Origin: Pseudomonas chlororaphis subsp. aurantiaca
GTDB taxonomy: Bacteria; Pseudomonadota; Gammaproteobacteria; Pseudomonadales; Pseudomonadaceae
Length of the DNA: 64,000 nt
Assembly: GCF_013466605.1 (NCBI RefSeq)
Contig: NZ_CP059162.1
Coordinates: forward strand, 5,456,001-5,520,000
Direction of reading: 5' to 3'
The notes beneath the pieces are model-generated. The model made no database searches. It was not told the DNA's origin and saw only the letters and a program-made list of their open reading frames with translations. Below are positions 1-8,090 of the stretch, one piece after another (position 1 is the first letter of the stretch; each line of letters starts with the position of its first letter). The translations under genes were made by a program, and so were the position numbers.

Positions 1-2291
1 TGACGGGCGGCGGCGACCATGTTGACCAGGGCGGCTTCGGTTTCCGGCCAGGCGCGGGTCTTCAGGCCGCAGTCCGGGTTGACCCACAAGCGTTCGGCGG
101 GGATGCGCCGGACCGCCTTGCTCATCAGCTTGACCATCTCGGCGGTGTCCGGCACCCGCGGCGAGTGGATGTCATACACCCCCGGGCCGATGTCGTTCGG
201 GTAGTCGAAGGCCTCGAAAGCCTCCAGCAGCTCCATGTCCGAACGCGACGTCTCGATGGTGATCACGTCGGCATCCATCGCGGCGATGGCCTGGATCACG
301 TCGTTGAACTCGCTGTAGCACATGTGGGTGTGGATCTGGGTGTCGTCGCGCACCCCAGAGGCGGTCAGGCGGAACGCTTCCACCGCCCAGTCCAGGTACG
401 GCTGCCAGTCCGCCCGGCGCAGCGGCAGGCCCTCGCGGAACGCCGCTTCGTCGATCTGCACGATCTTGATCCCGGCCCGCTCCAGGTCCACCACCTCATC
501 GCGCAGGGCCAGCGCCAGTTGCCGGGCCTGCACCTCGCGGGATACGTCCTCGCGGGGGAAGGACCACATCAGCATGGTCACGGGCCCGGTGAGCATGCCC
601 TTCATCACCTTGTCGGTCAGGCTCTGGGCATAGGTGATCCAGTCCACGGTCATGGCGTTCGGGCGGCTCAGGTCGCCGTAGATCACCGCCGGTTTCACGC
701 AGCGCGAACCGTAGCTCTGGACCCAGCCGAAGCGGGTGAACAGGTAGCCGTCCAGTTGCTCGGCGAAGTACTCGACCATGTCGTTGCGCTCGGCCTCGCC
801 GTGGACCAGCACGTCCAGCCCCAGGCGTTCCTGGACCTGCACCGCGTGACGGATTTCGCAGCGCATGGCGTCGGTGTAATCGTTGTTCGACAGCTTGCCC
901 TGCTTGAACGCCTGGCGCGCCAGGCGGATCGACGCGGTCTGCGGGAACGAACCGATGGTGGTGGTCGGGAACACCGGCAGCTTCAAGCGAGCGTGCTGCT
1001 GGGCAATGCGTTGGGCAAAGGGCGAGTGACGCTGGCTGTCGGCGGCGCTGACCGCCTTGAGCCGCGCCTGGACCTCGGCCTTGTGGATCCGCGGCGACTG
1101 CGCGCGGCTGGCCTGCACCTGGCGGCTTGCGGCCAGGGCCGCTTGCACCGCCGGGGCCTGCGGATCGTTCAGGGCGTCACGCAGCACCGAGATTTCGCCG
1201 CATTTCTGTACGGCGAAGGCCAGCCAGCTTTTCAGCTCGGCATCCAGCTGGTCTTCCCGGGACAGGTCCACCGGACTGTGCAGCAGCGAGCAGGAACTGC
1301 TGACCCACAGGTTGTCGCCAAAACGCTCCTGCGCCGCTTGCAACTGCTGCAGCGCCTGCTCCAGCTCGCAACGCCAGACATTGCGGCCGTTGACCAGGCC
1401 CACGGAAAGAATCTTGTAGGTCGGCAGGCGGTCGAGCACCTGGGTCAGTTGCTCCGGCGCCCGCACGGCGTCGATGTGCAGGCCGTCCACCGGCAGGCCG
1501 ACGGCCAGCCCGAGGTTGTCCTGCAGGCCGCTGAAGTAGGTGGCCACCAGCTTTTTCAGCGGCGAGTACTGGAGGATGTGGTAGGCCCGCTCGAAGGCGC
1601 TCTTCCATTCCTGCGGCAGGTCGAGGGTCAGGACAGGTTCGTCGATCTGCACCCACTCCACGCCCTGGGCCTTGAGGCGGTTGAGGATTTCGCCGTAGAC
1701 CGGCAGCAGGCGCTCCAGCAGCTCGAGCTTGTCGAAATCGTTGCCCTTGGCCTTGCCCAGCCACAGGTAGGTCAACGGACCGATGATCACCGGCTTGACC
1801 CGGTGGCCCAGGGCGTGGGCTTCGTCGACCTCGTCGAACAGTTGCTCCCAGCTCAGCTTGAACGACTGGTCGGCGCTGAATTCCGGGACCAGGTAGTGGT
1901 AGTTGGTGTCGAACCACTTGGTCAATTCCTGGGCGTACTGGGTCTTGGCCTGATCGCCGCCACAGCAGCCACTCGAGGCACCGCGGGCCATGGCGAACAG
2001 GGTATCGAGGGTCGGCTGGCCCTGGGCGTCCTTGCTGCTGTCGAAGCGCTCGGGAACCACGCCGAAGGTCAGCGAGTGAGTCAATACCTGGTCGTACCAG
2101 GCGAAGTCGCCCACCGGCAGCAGGTCGATGCCGGCGTCCTTTTGCAACTGCCAGTGCCTGGCCCGCAGCTGGCGTCCGACGTCTTGCAGCGCCTGCCGGT
2201 CGAGGTCGCCCTTCCAGTAGGCTTCGAGGGCTTTTTTCAGTTCGCGGTCGGCGCCGATGCGCGGAAAACCAAGGGTGTGGGCCAAGGCCAT
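1..2291 (-). CDS. metE: Cobalamin-independent methionine synthase MetE (3' end cut by window edge)
   Basis: It transfers the methyl group of 5-methyltetrahydropteroyltri-glutamate to homocysteine in the cytoplasm, the last step of methionine synthesis without B12. The protein opens [13 protein letters not shown], the typical MetE start, and 763 codons are present. The family is about 760-770 residues long, so only a few C-terminal residues are missing. Zinc ligands are visible: His and Cys in HTHMCYS near residue 655, Glu in IETSRSD near 680, and Cys in [10 protein letters not shown] near 740. A strong GGGAGGAA Shine-Dalgarno sequence lies 7 nt before the ATG. The divergent neighbour is metR, its expected activator, so regulation by homocysteine through MetR is inferred. 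Confidence 0.97.
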   Translation of the reverse strand, partial: MALAHTLGFPRIGADRELKKALEAYWKGDLDRQALQDVGRQLRARHWQLQKDAGIDLLPVGDFAWYDQVLTHSLTFGVVPERFDSSKDAQGQPTLDTLFAMARGASSGCCGGDQAKTQYAQELTKWFDTNYHYLVPEFSADQSFKLSWEQLFDEVDEAHALGHRVKPVIIGPLTYLWLGKAKGNDFDKLELLERLLPVYGEILNRLKAQGVEWVQIDEPVLTLDLPQEWKSAFERAYHILQYSPLKKLVATYFSGLQDNLGLAVGLPVDGLHIDAVRAPEQLTQVLDRLPTYKILSVGLVNGRNVWRCELEQALQQLQAAQERFGDNLWVSSSCSLLHSPVDLSREDQLDAELKSWLAFAVQKCGEISVLRDALNDPQAPAVQAALAASRQVQASRAQSPRIHKAEVQARLKAVSAADSQRHSPFAQRIAQQHARLKLPVFPTTTIGSFPQTASIRLARQAFKQGKLSNNDYTDAMRCEIRHAVQVQERLGLDVLVHGEAERNDMVEYFAEQLDGYLFTRFGWVQSYGSRCVKPAVIYGDLSRPNAMTVDWITYAQSLTDKVMKGMLTGPVTMLMWSFPREDVSREVQARQLALALRDEVVDLERAGIKIVQIDEAAFREGLPLRRADWQPYLDWAVEAFRLTASGVRDDTQIHTHMCYSEFNDVIQAIAAMDADVITIETSRSDMELLEAFEAFDYPNDIGPGVYDIHSPRVPDTAEMVKLMSKAVRRIPAERLWVNPDCGLKTRAWPETEAALVNMVAAAR

Positions 2292-2344
2292 GAGCGGGTT
2301 CCTCCCGGTAAAAGATGGCGCTATTGTCGACAGCCAAGCCAACA

Positions 2345-2357
2345 TGAGACAAACTCA
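2345..2357. promoter_or_regulatory. Putative MetR binding site between metE and metR
   Basis: The palindrome TGAGACAAACTCA (TGAG-N5-CTCA) lies in the 108-bp divergent intergenic region. It resembles the TGAA-N5-TTCA half-site arrangement known for MetR. It sits 54-66 bp upstream of the metE start and 43-55 bp upstream of the metR start, suitable for activating one gene and autoregulating the other. The assignment is by resemblance and position. Confidence 0.55.
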
Positions 2358-2399
2358 ACCTTTTCGTGTTGATCACAAAATTTACTCATGGAGACCCTG

Positions 2400-3317
2400 G
2401 TGCTCGAAATCCGTCACCTGAAGACCCTGCACGCCCTGCGCGAAGCCGACAGCCTGGTCGAAGCCGCCGAACGCCTGCACCTGACCCAGTCCGCCCTGTC
2501 CCACCAGTTCAAGGAACTGGAAGAGCGCATGGGCATGCCGCTGTTCGTGCGCAAGACCAAGCCGGTGCGCTTCACCAGCGCTGGCCTGCGCCTGCTGCAA
2601 CTGGCGGACGCCACCCTGCCATTGCTGCGCGCCGCCGAACGGGACATCTCCCGCCTGGCCGGCGGCACCGCCGGGCGCCTGCACATGGCCATCGAATGCC
2701 ACAGCTGCTTCCAGTGGCTGATGCCGACCATCGACCAGTTCCGCGATGCCTGGCCGGAAGTCGAGCTGGACCTAGCCTCGGGTTTCTCCTTCGCCCCGCT
2801 GCCGGCCCTGGCCCGCGGCGACCTGGACCTGGTGGTAACCTCCGACCCGGTGGAACTGGCGGGCATCACCTACGTGCCGCTGTTCACCTACGAAGCCATG
2901 CTGGCGGTGGCCAACCAGCATCGCCTGGCCAGCAAGCCCTACATCGTTCCGGAAGACCTGCTCAGCGAAACCCTGATCACCTACCCGGTGGAGCGCGACC
3001 GCCTGGATATCTTCACCCGCTTCCTGGAACCGGCCGACATCGAGCCGGCCCAGGTCCGTACCTCGGAACTGACGGTGATGATGATGCAGCTGGTGGCCAG
3101 CGGCCGTGGCGTGTGCGGCATGCCCCACTGGGCGCTGCATGAATACAGCTCACGGGGTTATGTGAAGGCCAAGCGCCTGGGGGAAAAAGGCCTGTTCGCC
3201 ACGCTGTACGCGGCGATCCGCGCCGACATGCTGGACGCGCCCTATATGCGCGACTTCCTGCTGACCGCCAAGGACACCTCGTTCTCGACCCTGGACGGGG
3301 TCAGCGCGGTGCGTTGA
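2400..3317 (+). CDS. metR: LysR-family activator MetR
   Basis: This cytoplasmic LysR-type regulator activates metE and related methionine genes with homocysteine as co-effector. The N-terminal winged HTH is seen in LKTLHALREADSLVEAAERLHLTQSALSHQ; the rest is a periplasmic-binding-fold effector domain, and the total of 305 residues is typical. I chose the GTG at 2400 rather than the upstream ATG at 2388. GGAG at 2390-2393 gives a 6-nt spacing to the GTG, and the protein then begins LEIRHLKTLHALRE as MetR proteins usually do. The 2388 ATG has no Shine-Dalgarno sequence. The gene is divergent from metE, the classic metR-metE arrangement. Confidence 0.93.
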   Translation: MLEIRHLKTLHALREADSLVEAAERLHLTQSALSHQFKELEERMGMPLFVRKTKPVRFTSAGLRLLQLADATLPLLRAAERDISRLAGGTAGRLHMAIECHSCFQWLMPTIDQFRDAWPEVELDLASGFSFAPLPALARGDLDLVVTSDPVELAGITYVPLFTYEAMLAVANQHRLASKPYIVPEDLLSETLITYPVERDRLDIFTRFLEPADIEPAQVRTSELTVMMMQLVASGRGVCGMPHWALHEYSSRGYVKAKRLGEKGLFATLYAAIRADMLDAPYMRDFLLTAKDTSFSTLDGVSAVR

Positions 3318-3349
3318 AAAGCCGCGTCAGCCTGGAGGAACGGGGATCT

Positions 3350-3859
3350 TCAGAGGGGGGAGACGACTTCACGCCACAGGTGAAGCTTGTCGAAGTACTC
3401 GACGCCCACCCGCACCGCCAGCGGCTCCAGGCCGAACTGGACGAAACCGCAACGCTGGTACAGCGCCAGGGCTGCGTCATTGCCAGCAGTGACGGTCAGT
3501 TGCACCAGCCGCACCCCGGGGCGTTGGCGTGCCTCCTGCAGCAGCGCCTGGACCAGCCGGTAGCCCAGGCCGCCATGGCGATAAGGCTGCGCCACATACA
3601 GGCCGAACAGCGTGGCCTTGTGTCGGGCTTTGTCCCGGACCTCGAACGCCAGCCCGACGATGCCCACCAGTTCGCCGTCCTCGAAAGCCCCCAGCAACAG
3701 GTCCAGCGGACTGCTCAGCCGCGACTCCCACCAACTCAGGGGCATCGCCGCCCGTTCGGCGACGCTGGAGGTAAAAGCCTGCGGATGACGTTCATAGGCT
3801 TCGAGCATCAGCGCGCGGTAGGCCGCGGCATGACTGGCATCGAGGTGCTGGATGGACAT
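3350..3859 (-). CDS. GNAT-family N-acetyltransferase
   Basis: A 169-residue single-domain GNAT protein that should transfer an acetyl group from acetyl-CoA to an amine; the substrate is not evident. The acetyl-CoA loop is at roughly residues 90-105 (LYVAQPYRHGGLGYRLVQAL, the Q/RxxGxG/A region). It is followed by the conserved beta-strand and NDAALALYQRCGFVQFG near the C-terminus. It is convergent with metR and lies 40 nt upstream of the end of the LysE-type exporter on the same strand, followed by no clear partner. The family is secure, the function is not. Confidence 0.88.
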   Translation of the reverse strand: MSIQHLDASHAAAYRALMLEAYERHPQAFTSSVAERAAMPLSWWESRLSSPLDLLLGAFEDGELVGIVGLAFEVRDKARHKATLFGLYVAQPYRHGGLGYRLVQALLQEARQRPGVRLVQLTVTAGNDAALALYQRCGFVQFGLEPLAVRVGVEYFDKLHLWREVVSPL

Positions 3860-3899
3860 GGTTGGCCGGGGCCCCCGGGCTCGCGGGTGAATGAAAGGA

Positions 3900-4538
3900 T
3901 CAAGCCGTCTGGCGTTGTTCCAGCAGCAGACGCACCGCCAGCCCGGCCAGCACGAAGCCCATGAAATAACGTTGGGTCGCCAGCCACAGCGGGTTGTGCA
4001 CGAACCAGGCGGCGATTCCCGAAGCGAACAACGCGATCAACAGGTTGACGCTGAAGCTCACGCTGATCTGGGTCAGGCCGAGGATGATGCTCTGGGTGAA
4101 CACCGAACCGTGTTCCGGGCTGATGAACTGGGGAAAGACCGAGAGGTAGAACACCGCGATCTTCGGGTTCAAGGCGCTGGTGAGAAAGCCCATCAGGATC
4201 AGCTTGCGCGACGAGTCCGGCGGCAGCTGCTGCGCCTCGAACGGCGAACGCGCGCCCGGCTTCAGGGCCTGCCAGGCCAGCCACATCAGGTACAGGGCGC
4301 CGACCCACTTGAGCACTTCATAGGCCACCGGCACCGCCATGAAGACGGCGGTCAGGCCGATCGCCGCGGCGAACAGGTGGACAAAGAAACCGGCCACCAC
4401 GCCGACCAGCGAGGTCACGCCTGCCCGGCGGCCCTGGCAGATCGAACGGGAGATCAGGTAGATCATGTTGGGGCCGGGTGTCAGCACCATCAGCAAGGCC
4501 GCGGCGATGAAGATCAACATGTCGTGAAGGGGAATCAT
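3900..4538 (-). CDS. LysE/RhtB-family amino acid exporter
   Basis: An inner-membrane exporter of amino acids or analogues. It is 212 residues with about six hydrophobic segments, and the family signature TPGPNMIYLISRS follows the first helix (roughly residues 21-33). The longest ORF begins at a TTG at 4547. However, AAAGGA lies directly against that TTG and 9 nt before the ATG at 4538, so the ATG is preferred and the protein starts MIPLHDMLIF. It is followed at 3859 by a GNAT gene and preceded by a Nudix gene on the same strand, with short gaps (about 27-40 nt). A small operon is possible. The substrate is unknown. Confidence 0.88.
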   Translation of the reverse strand: MIPLHDMLIFIAAALLMVLTPGPNMIYLISRSICQGRRAGVTSLVGVVAGFFVHLFAAAIGLTAVFMAVPVAYEVLKWVGALYLMWLAWQALKPGARSPFEAQQLPPDSSRKLILMGFLTSALNPKIAVFYLSVFPQFISPEHGSVFTQSIILGLTQISVSFSVNLLIALFASGIAAWFVHNPLWLATQRYFMGFVLAGLAVRLLLEQRQTA

Positions 4539-4565
4539 GATGGGCAATCCTTTGTCCTTGAAAAA

Positions 4566-5000
4566 TCAGGCCGAGGCCAGTTGCGAGGCGCGATAAAACG
4601 GCAAGATCAGGTCGCGTGTCAATGGGGCCAGGGTGAGCTCGTCGCCAGCCTCCGGATCGATCCAGCAGACCTCCTCGATTTCCGCCGCGAGGCGGACCTC
4701 GTCGGTGTCCAGATCGAGGCGAAACAATTCGGCCTCGACCACAAAACCCGGCTCGTTGGCCGCCGGTGCGCAAAAACGTCCCAGGTAACGAGCGTCGGCC
4801 GGGTCGATATGCAGCCCGAGTTCCTCTTCCAGTTCACGGGCCAGGGCCTGGGCCGGCAACTCGCTCGGCTCGATCTTGCCGCCCGGCTGCATGAAAGCCT
4901 GGGTGCCGCGCTTGCGCACCAGCAGGGTACGGCCGTCGGGGCCGATCAGCAGGGCCGCGGCGATACGGATAAGGGGGGATGTGGCACTTGAAAGAGTCAT
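4566..5000 (-). CDS. NUDIX hydrolase
   Basis: A cytoplasmic 144-residue Nudix-fold pyrophosphohydrolase. The complete Nudix box is present at about residues 40-63: G-x5-E-x7-RELEEELGL, starting at GKIEPSE. This box binds the catalytic Mg2+. The rest of the chain is a bare Nudix domain with no targeting signal. Candidate substrates are oxidised or non-canonical nucleotides or other nucleoside diphosphate-X compounds, which the sequence does not decide. It lies 27 nt upstream of the LysE-type gene on the same strand. Confidence 0.9.
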   Translation of the reverse strand: MTLSSATSPLIRIAAALLIGPDGRTLLVRKRGTQAFMQPGGKIEPSELPAQALARELEEELGLHIDPADARYLGRFCAPAANEPGFVVEAELFRLDLDTDEVRLAAEIEEVCWIDPEAGDELTLAPLTRDLILPFYRASQLASA

Positions 5001-5236
5001 GAAAAACCTGGATCGGTTACGCGAGGCGGCAAGGATCCCATGACTGGCGAGGCGTCGTCACGACACAGTCGGCCGCTGTTTTTTCAATACACCCGGCGCC
5101 TCGGGCGGCGGGACGAAGCGACGCCGTTCAGGCCTTCCATGGGTGGGCCGCAATAGAAAGGGGAATGGACGAGAGGATGCCGCCCGCTCCTACAGGGAGG
5201 CAGGAACGAGCGGCTGTGCGCCAAGGACCATGGCCA

Positions 5237-5509
5237 TCAAGCATTGCCGGTCTTGCCGGACGAACCGAACGACGCGAAACGCTTGTTGAAGCCGGCGATC
5301 CGGCCTTCGGACTGGGTCTTGCGCTGCTGGCCGGTGTAGACCGGGTGCGAGGCGCTGGAGACGTCGAGGGTGACATAGGGGTAAGTGTTGCCATCGCTGT
5401 GACGCTGGGTGCGGTCGGTGTCCACGGTGGAACCGATCAGGAAGTACACATCGGCGGCGGTGTCATGGAACAGCACGGTGCGGTAGGCGGGATGGATATT
5501 GGCTTTCAT
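5237..5509 (-). CDS. rpmE2: 50S ribosomal protein L31, type B (zinc-independent)
   Basis: This is the alternative L31 that replaces the zinc-binding form in ribosomes when zinc is scarce, freeing zinc. The 90-residue protein starts [16 protein letters not shown] and carries the type-B features [20 protein letters not shown] and [10 protein letters not shown]. It lacks the CxxC zinc motif of the standard form. The ATG at 5509 gives the family length, whereas the longer ORF to 5590 does not match. A Zur-type palindrome lies 35-47 bp upstream of the start, so zinc-dependent repression by Zur is inferred, as known for rpmE2/ykgM in other bacteria. Confidence 0.94.
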   Translation of the reverse strand: MKANIHPAYRTVLFHDTAADVYFLIGSTVDTDRTQRHSDGNTYPYVTLDVSSASHPVYTGQQRKTQSEGRIAGFNKRFASFGSSGKTGNA

Positions 5510-5543
5510 GGGATTCTCCAGGGGATAGCTAAGGCCGAATTTC

Positions 5544-5556
5544 GTTATACAGTAAC
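5544..5556 (-). promoter_or_regulatory. Putative Zur box upstream of rpmE2
   Basis: GTTATACAGTAAC matches the Zur core GTTATANTATAAC at all but two positions and is an inverted repeat (GTTA/TAAC). It lies 35-47 bp upstream of the rpmE2 start, where a promoter would be. Family knowledge (zinc-free L31 under Zur control) supports the reading. A second similar site precedes znuD in this window. Confidence 0.65.
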
Positions 5557-5717
5557 ATTGTTTAATCCCATAAACGAGAACCAGTTGCAATAAGGAAAGC
5601 TGTCAATCGTCTATCAACCTCGGCAACGCCTGGCTCCAGGCGTTCACGCTTGCCCACGGCGGGCCCCGGCGCCACTATGCGCAACAGCAACGAACAGCCA
5701 CCGCGGGTGTTCGCCGA

Positions 5718-5966
5718 ATGCCCGGGGGCAACTGGCGCAATCGCCTGGAAGATTCGCTGCAACGGCTCAAGGGCACTCAATTGACTGCCCACGAACTGGA
5801 GGTCAGGCACCTGATGCTCAGCGGTTGCTCCAGCAAGGAGATCGCTCGTAAGCTGCAAATCTCTGCCGAAACCGTGAAAGTCCATAAGAAACACATCTAC
5901 GGCACGCTGGGCATCAAGTCCCAGCCCGAACTGTTTTCGATTTTTCTCCAGGCGCAGAATGCCTGA
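5718..5966 (+). CDS. LuxR-type helix-turn-helix protein, probably a 5'-truncated remnant
   Basis: 82 residues, almost all a GerE/LuxR-type DNA-binding domain: LTAHELEVRHLMLSGCSSKEIARKL followed by ISAETVKVHKKHIY, the recognition helix region. No sensor or receiver domain precedes it. The reading frame stays open upstream to a stop at 5571-5573 and would encode residues such as RRHYAQQQ, like the helix just before the HTH in full-length LuxR regulators. There is no ATG, GTG or TTG in that stretch. It may be the 3' remnant of a larger regulator, or a small free-standing HTH protein starting at 5718. No good Shine-Dalgarno sequence is seen. Confidence 0.6.
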   Translation: MPGGNWRNRLEDSLQRLKGTQLTAHELEVRHLMLSGCSSKEIARKLQISAETVKVHKKHIYGTLGIKSQPELFSIFLQAQNA

Positions 5967-6095
5967 CGCCTGAAGCTGCCATGTGCGCACAGCTGCTGTG
6001 CCACGGCTGTTCTCTACAACAACAAGATCGTTGGCCACACAAGAAGAATGAGTACCCAAAAACGAAATCTATAGAGTCCGAACCAAGGAAACCGT

Positions 6096-7715
6096 ATGAG
6101 CCTGTCCCTCCTGAGCCGCTACGCCTTCTTTGCTGCCTGCGTGATTTTCACCCTCGCCAGCTTGCCCTTTCTCGAACATGACTGGCTCTGGCCATTCACC
6201 CTGGTCACTTTCCTGCTCAGCCTGCTGGGCATTTTCGACCTGCTGCAAAGCCCCCACGCGGTGCGCCGCAACTACCCGATCCTGGGCAATATCCGCTACC
6301 TGGTGGAAGGCATCCGCCCGGAAATCCGCCAGTACCTGCTGGAGTCCGACAGCGACGCCCTGCCCTTCTCCCGGGCCCAGCGCTCGCTGGTCTATTCGCG
6401 GGCCAAGAACGAAAGCGCCGACAAGCCGTTCGGCACTTTGATCGACGTCTACCAGTCGGGTTTCGAATTCATCGGCCACTCCATGCGCCCAGCGCCCCTG
6501 AGCGACCCCAGCACCTTCCGCGTCACGGTCGGCGGCCCGCAGTGCAAGCAGCCCTACTCGGCCTCGGTGTTCAACATCTCGGCCATGAGCTTCGGCTCCC
6601 TCAGCGCCAACGCCATCCGCGCCCTCAACCAGGGCGCCAAGCTCGGCAACTTCGCCCATGACACCGGCGAAGGCAGCATCAGCCCCTATCACCGGGAAAA
6701 CGGTGGCGACCTGACCTGGGAACTGGGCAGCGGCTATTTCGGTTGCCGCACCAGCGACGGCCGTTTCGACCCAGAGCGCTTCGCCGTGCAGGCGCAGGAC
6801 CCACAGGTACGAATGATCGAAATCAAGATGAGCCAGGGCGCCAAGCCCGGCCACGGTGGCATCCTGCCCAAGCACAAGGTGACCCAGGAAATCGCCGACA
6901 CCCGCGGCATCCGCATGGGCGAGGACTGCATCTCGCCATCGAGCCACAGCGCCTTTTCCACGCCGATCGAAATGATGCATTTCATCCAGCAGCTGCGTGA
7001 GCTGTCCGGCGGCAAACCCGTTGGCTTCAAGTTCTGCCTCGGCCACCCGTGGGAGTTCATGGGCATCGCCAAGGCCATGCTGGAAACCGGCATCCTCCCC
7101 GACTTCATCGTGGTCGACGGCAAGGAAGGCGGCACCGGCGCGGCACCGGTGGAGTTCACCGACCACATCGGCGCGCCGATGCGCGAAGGCCTGCTGTTCG
7201 TGCACAACACCCTGGTGGGCCTGAACCTGCGCGACAAGATCAAGCTCGGCGCCAGCGGCAAGATCGTCAGCGCCTTCGACATCGCCAGCGTGCTGGCCAT
7301 CGGCGCCGACTGGGCCAACTCGGCGCGCGGCTTCATGTTCGCCATCGGCTGCATCCAGTCGCAAAGCTGCCACACCAACAAATGCCCGACCGGCGTCGCC
7401 ACCCAGGACAACCTGCGCCAGCGGGCGCTGGTGGTGCCGGACAAGGCGCAACGGGTGTTCAGTTTCCACCGCAACACCCTCAAGGCCCTGGCCGAAATGC
7501 TTGCCGCCGCGGGTTTGAATCACCCGTCGCAACTGGAAGCCAAGCATCTGGTGCGACGCATGTCGGCCACCGAGATCAAGCTGTTCTCGCAACTGCATGT
7601 GTTCCTCAAGCCCGGCGAACTGCTCACCGGCGCGGTCACGGGCGAGTTCTATTCGCGCATGTGGCAGCTGGCGCGCGCCGACAGCTTCGAGCCCAACAGC
7701 GAAGCCGCGGCCTGA
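6096..7715 (+). CDS. Membrane-anchored FMN-binding glutamate-synthase-family protein
   Basis: A 539-residue protein whose C-terminal two thirds is the FMN-binding synthase domain of glutamate synthase (GltB-like). Two N-terminal hydrophobic helices (about residues 8-50) probably anchor it in the inner membrane. The 3Fe-4S cluster motif is seen as CIQSQSCHTNKCPTGVATQ near residue 425. The FMN/substrate region includes SAMSFGSLS, GEGSISPYH and KEGGTGAAP. It lacks the glutamine amidotransferase domain, so it is not a standard GOGAT. Related stand-alone proteins are annotated as FMN-binding glutamate synthase family without a defined reaction. It is probably followed in the same transcript by the ABM gene at 7784. 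Confidence 0.88.
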   Translation: MSLSLLSRYAFFAACVIFTLASLPFLEHDWLWPFTLVTFLLSLLGIFDLLQSPHAVRRNYPILGNIRYLVEGIRPEIRQYLLESDSDALPFSRAQRSLVYSRAKNESADKPFGTLIDVYQSGFEFIGHSMRPAPLSDPSTFRVTVGGPQCKQPYSASVFNISAMSFGSLSANAIRALNQGAKLGNFAHDTGEGSISPYHRENGGDLTWELGSGYFGCRTSDGRFDPERFAVQAQDPQVRMIEIKMSQGAKPGHGGILPKHKVTQEIADTRGIRMGEDCISPSSHSAFSTPIEMMHFIQQLRELSGGKPVGFKFCLGHPWEFMGIAKAMLETGILPDFIVVDGKEGGTGAAPVEFTDHIGAPMREGLLFVHNTLVGLNLRDKIKLGASGKIVSAFDIASVLAIGADWANSARGFMFAIGCIQSQSCHTNKCPTGVATQDNLRQRALVVPDKAQRVFSFHRNTLKALAEMLAAAGLNHPSQLEAKHLVRRMSATEIKLFSQLHVFLKPGELLTGAVTGEFYSRMWQLARADSFEPNSEAAA

Positions 7716-7783
7716 CCAGCCACCCTCGACGCCCTGCCCTTGCGGCGGGGCGCTATTTATCGATAGGCAAAGGACGCAAACCC

Positions 7784-8068
7784 GTGCTCAAAGTCATCGC
7801 CGAAGACTTCATCAAACCCGAACACCTCGACACCGTGCGCCCCTGGTACGCCGAACTGGTGGAGAAAACCCGCCAGGAACCGGACTGCATCGCCTACGAC
7901 CTGTTCGTCGACCAGCAAGACCCGGGGCATTTCATCTTTATCGAGCAATGGCCAGACCGCGCGGCACTCAAGGCCCATTGCCAGACCGAGCACTTCACCC
8001 GCCTGGTGCCACAGATCAACGCCTTCCAGGCCAGGGAATGCCGTGTGCTGCTGATGGATCACTTCTGA
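7784..8068 (+). CDS. Putative quinol monooxygenase (ABM domain, YgiN-like)
   Basis: A 94-residue ferredoxin-like-fold protein of the antibiotic biosynthesis monooxygenase superfamily. Motifs are EPDCIAYDLF, FIFIEQWPDRAALKAHCQT and EHFTRLVP, the usual order for the small dimeric YgiN-type proteins. It starts with GTG at 7784, 10 nt after AAGGA. A GC-rich hairpin (7730-7752) lies between it and the glutamate-synthase-like gene 68 bp upstream. The substrate is unknown; quinols or aromatic compounds are typical of the family. Confidence 0.82.
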   Translation: MLKVIAEDFIKPEHLDTVRPWYAELVEKTRQEPDCIAYDLFVDQQDPGHFIFIEQWPDRAALKAHCQTEHFTRLVPQINAFQARECRVLLMDHF

Positions 8069-8090
8069 TCCAGCGGATAAGGCCAGTGCC

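Noticed and set aside
165..2372. 735-residue open frame on the + strand opposite metE
   Set aside because: It is the antisense shadow of metE, whose motifs are clear. The product is rich in Ala, Gln, Arg and His as expected of high-GC shadows, and there is no Shine-Dalgarno sequence.
2292..2399. Cobalamin riboswitch before metE
   Set aside because: The intergenic space is only 108 nt and shows no B12-box or matching helices; MetR control explains it better.
5150..5215. Possible degenerate REP after rpmE2
   Set aside because: GCTCCTACAG resembles the class B core, but the mirror arm is not convincing.
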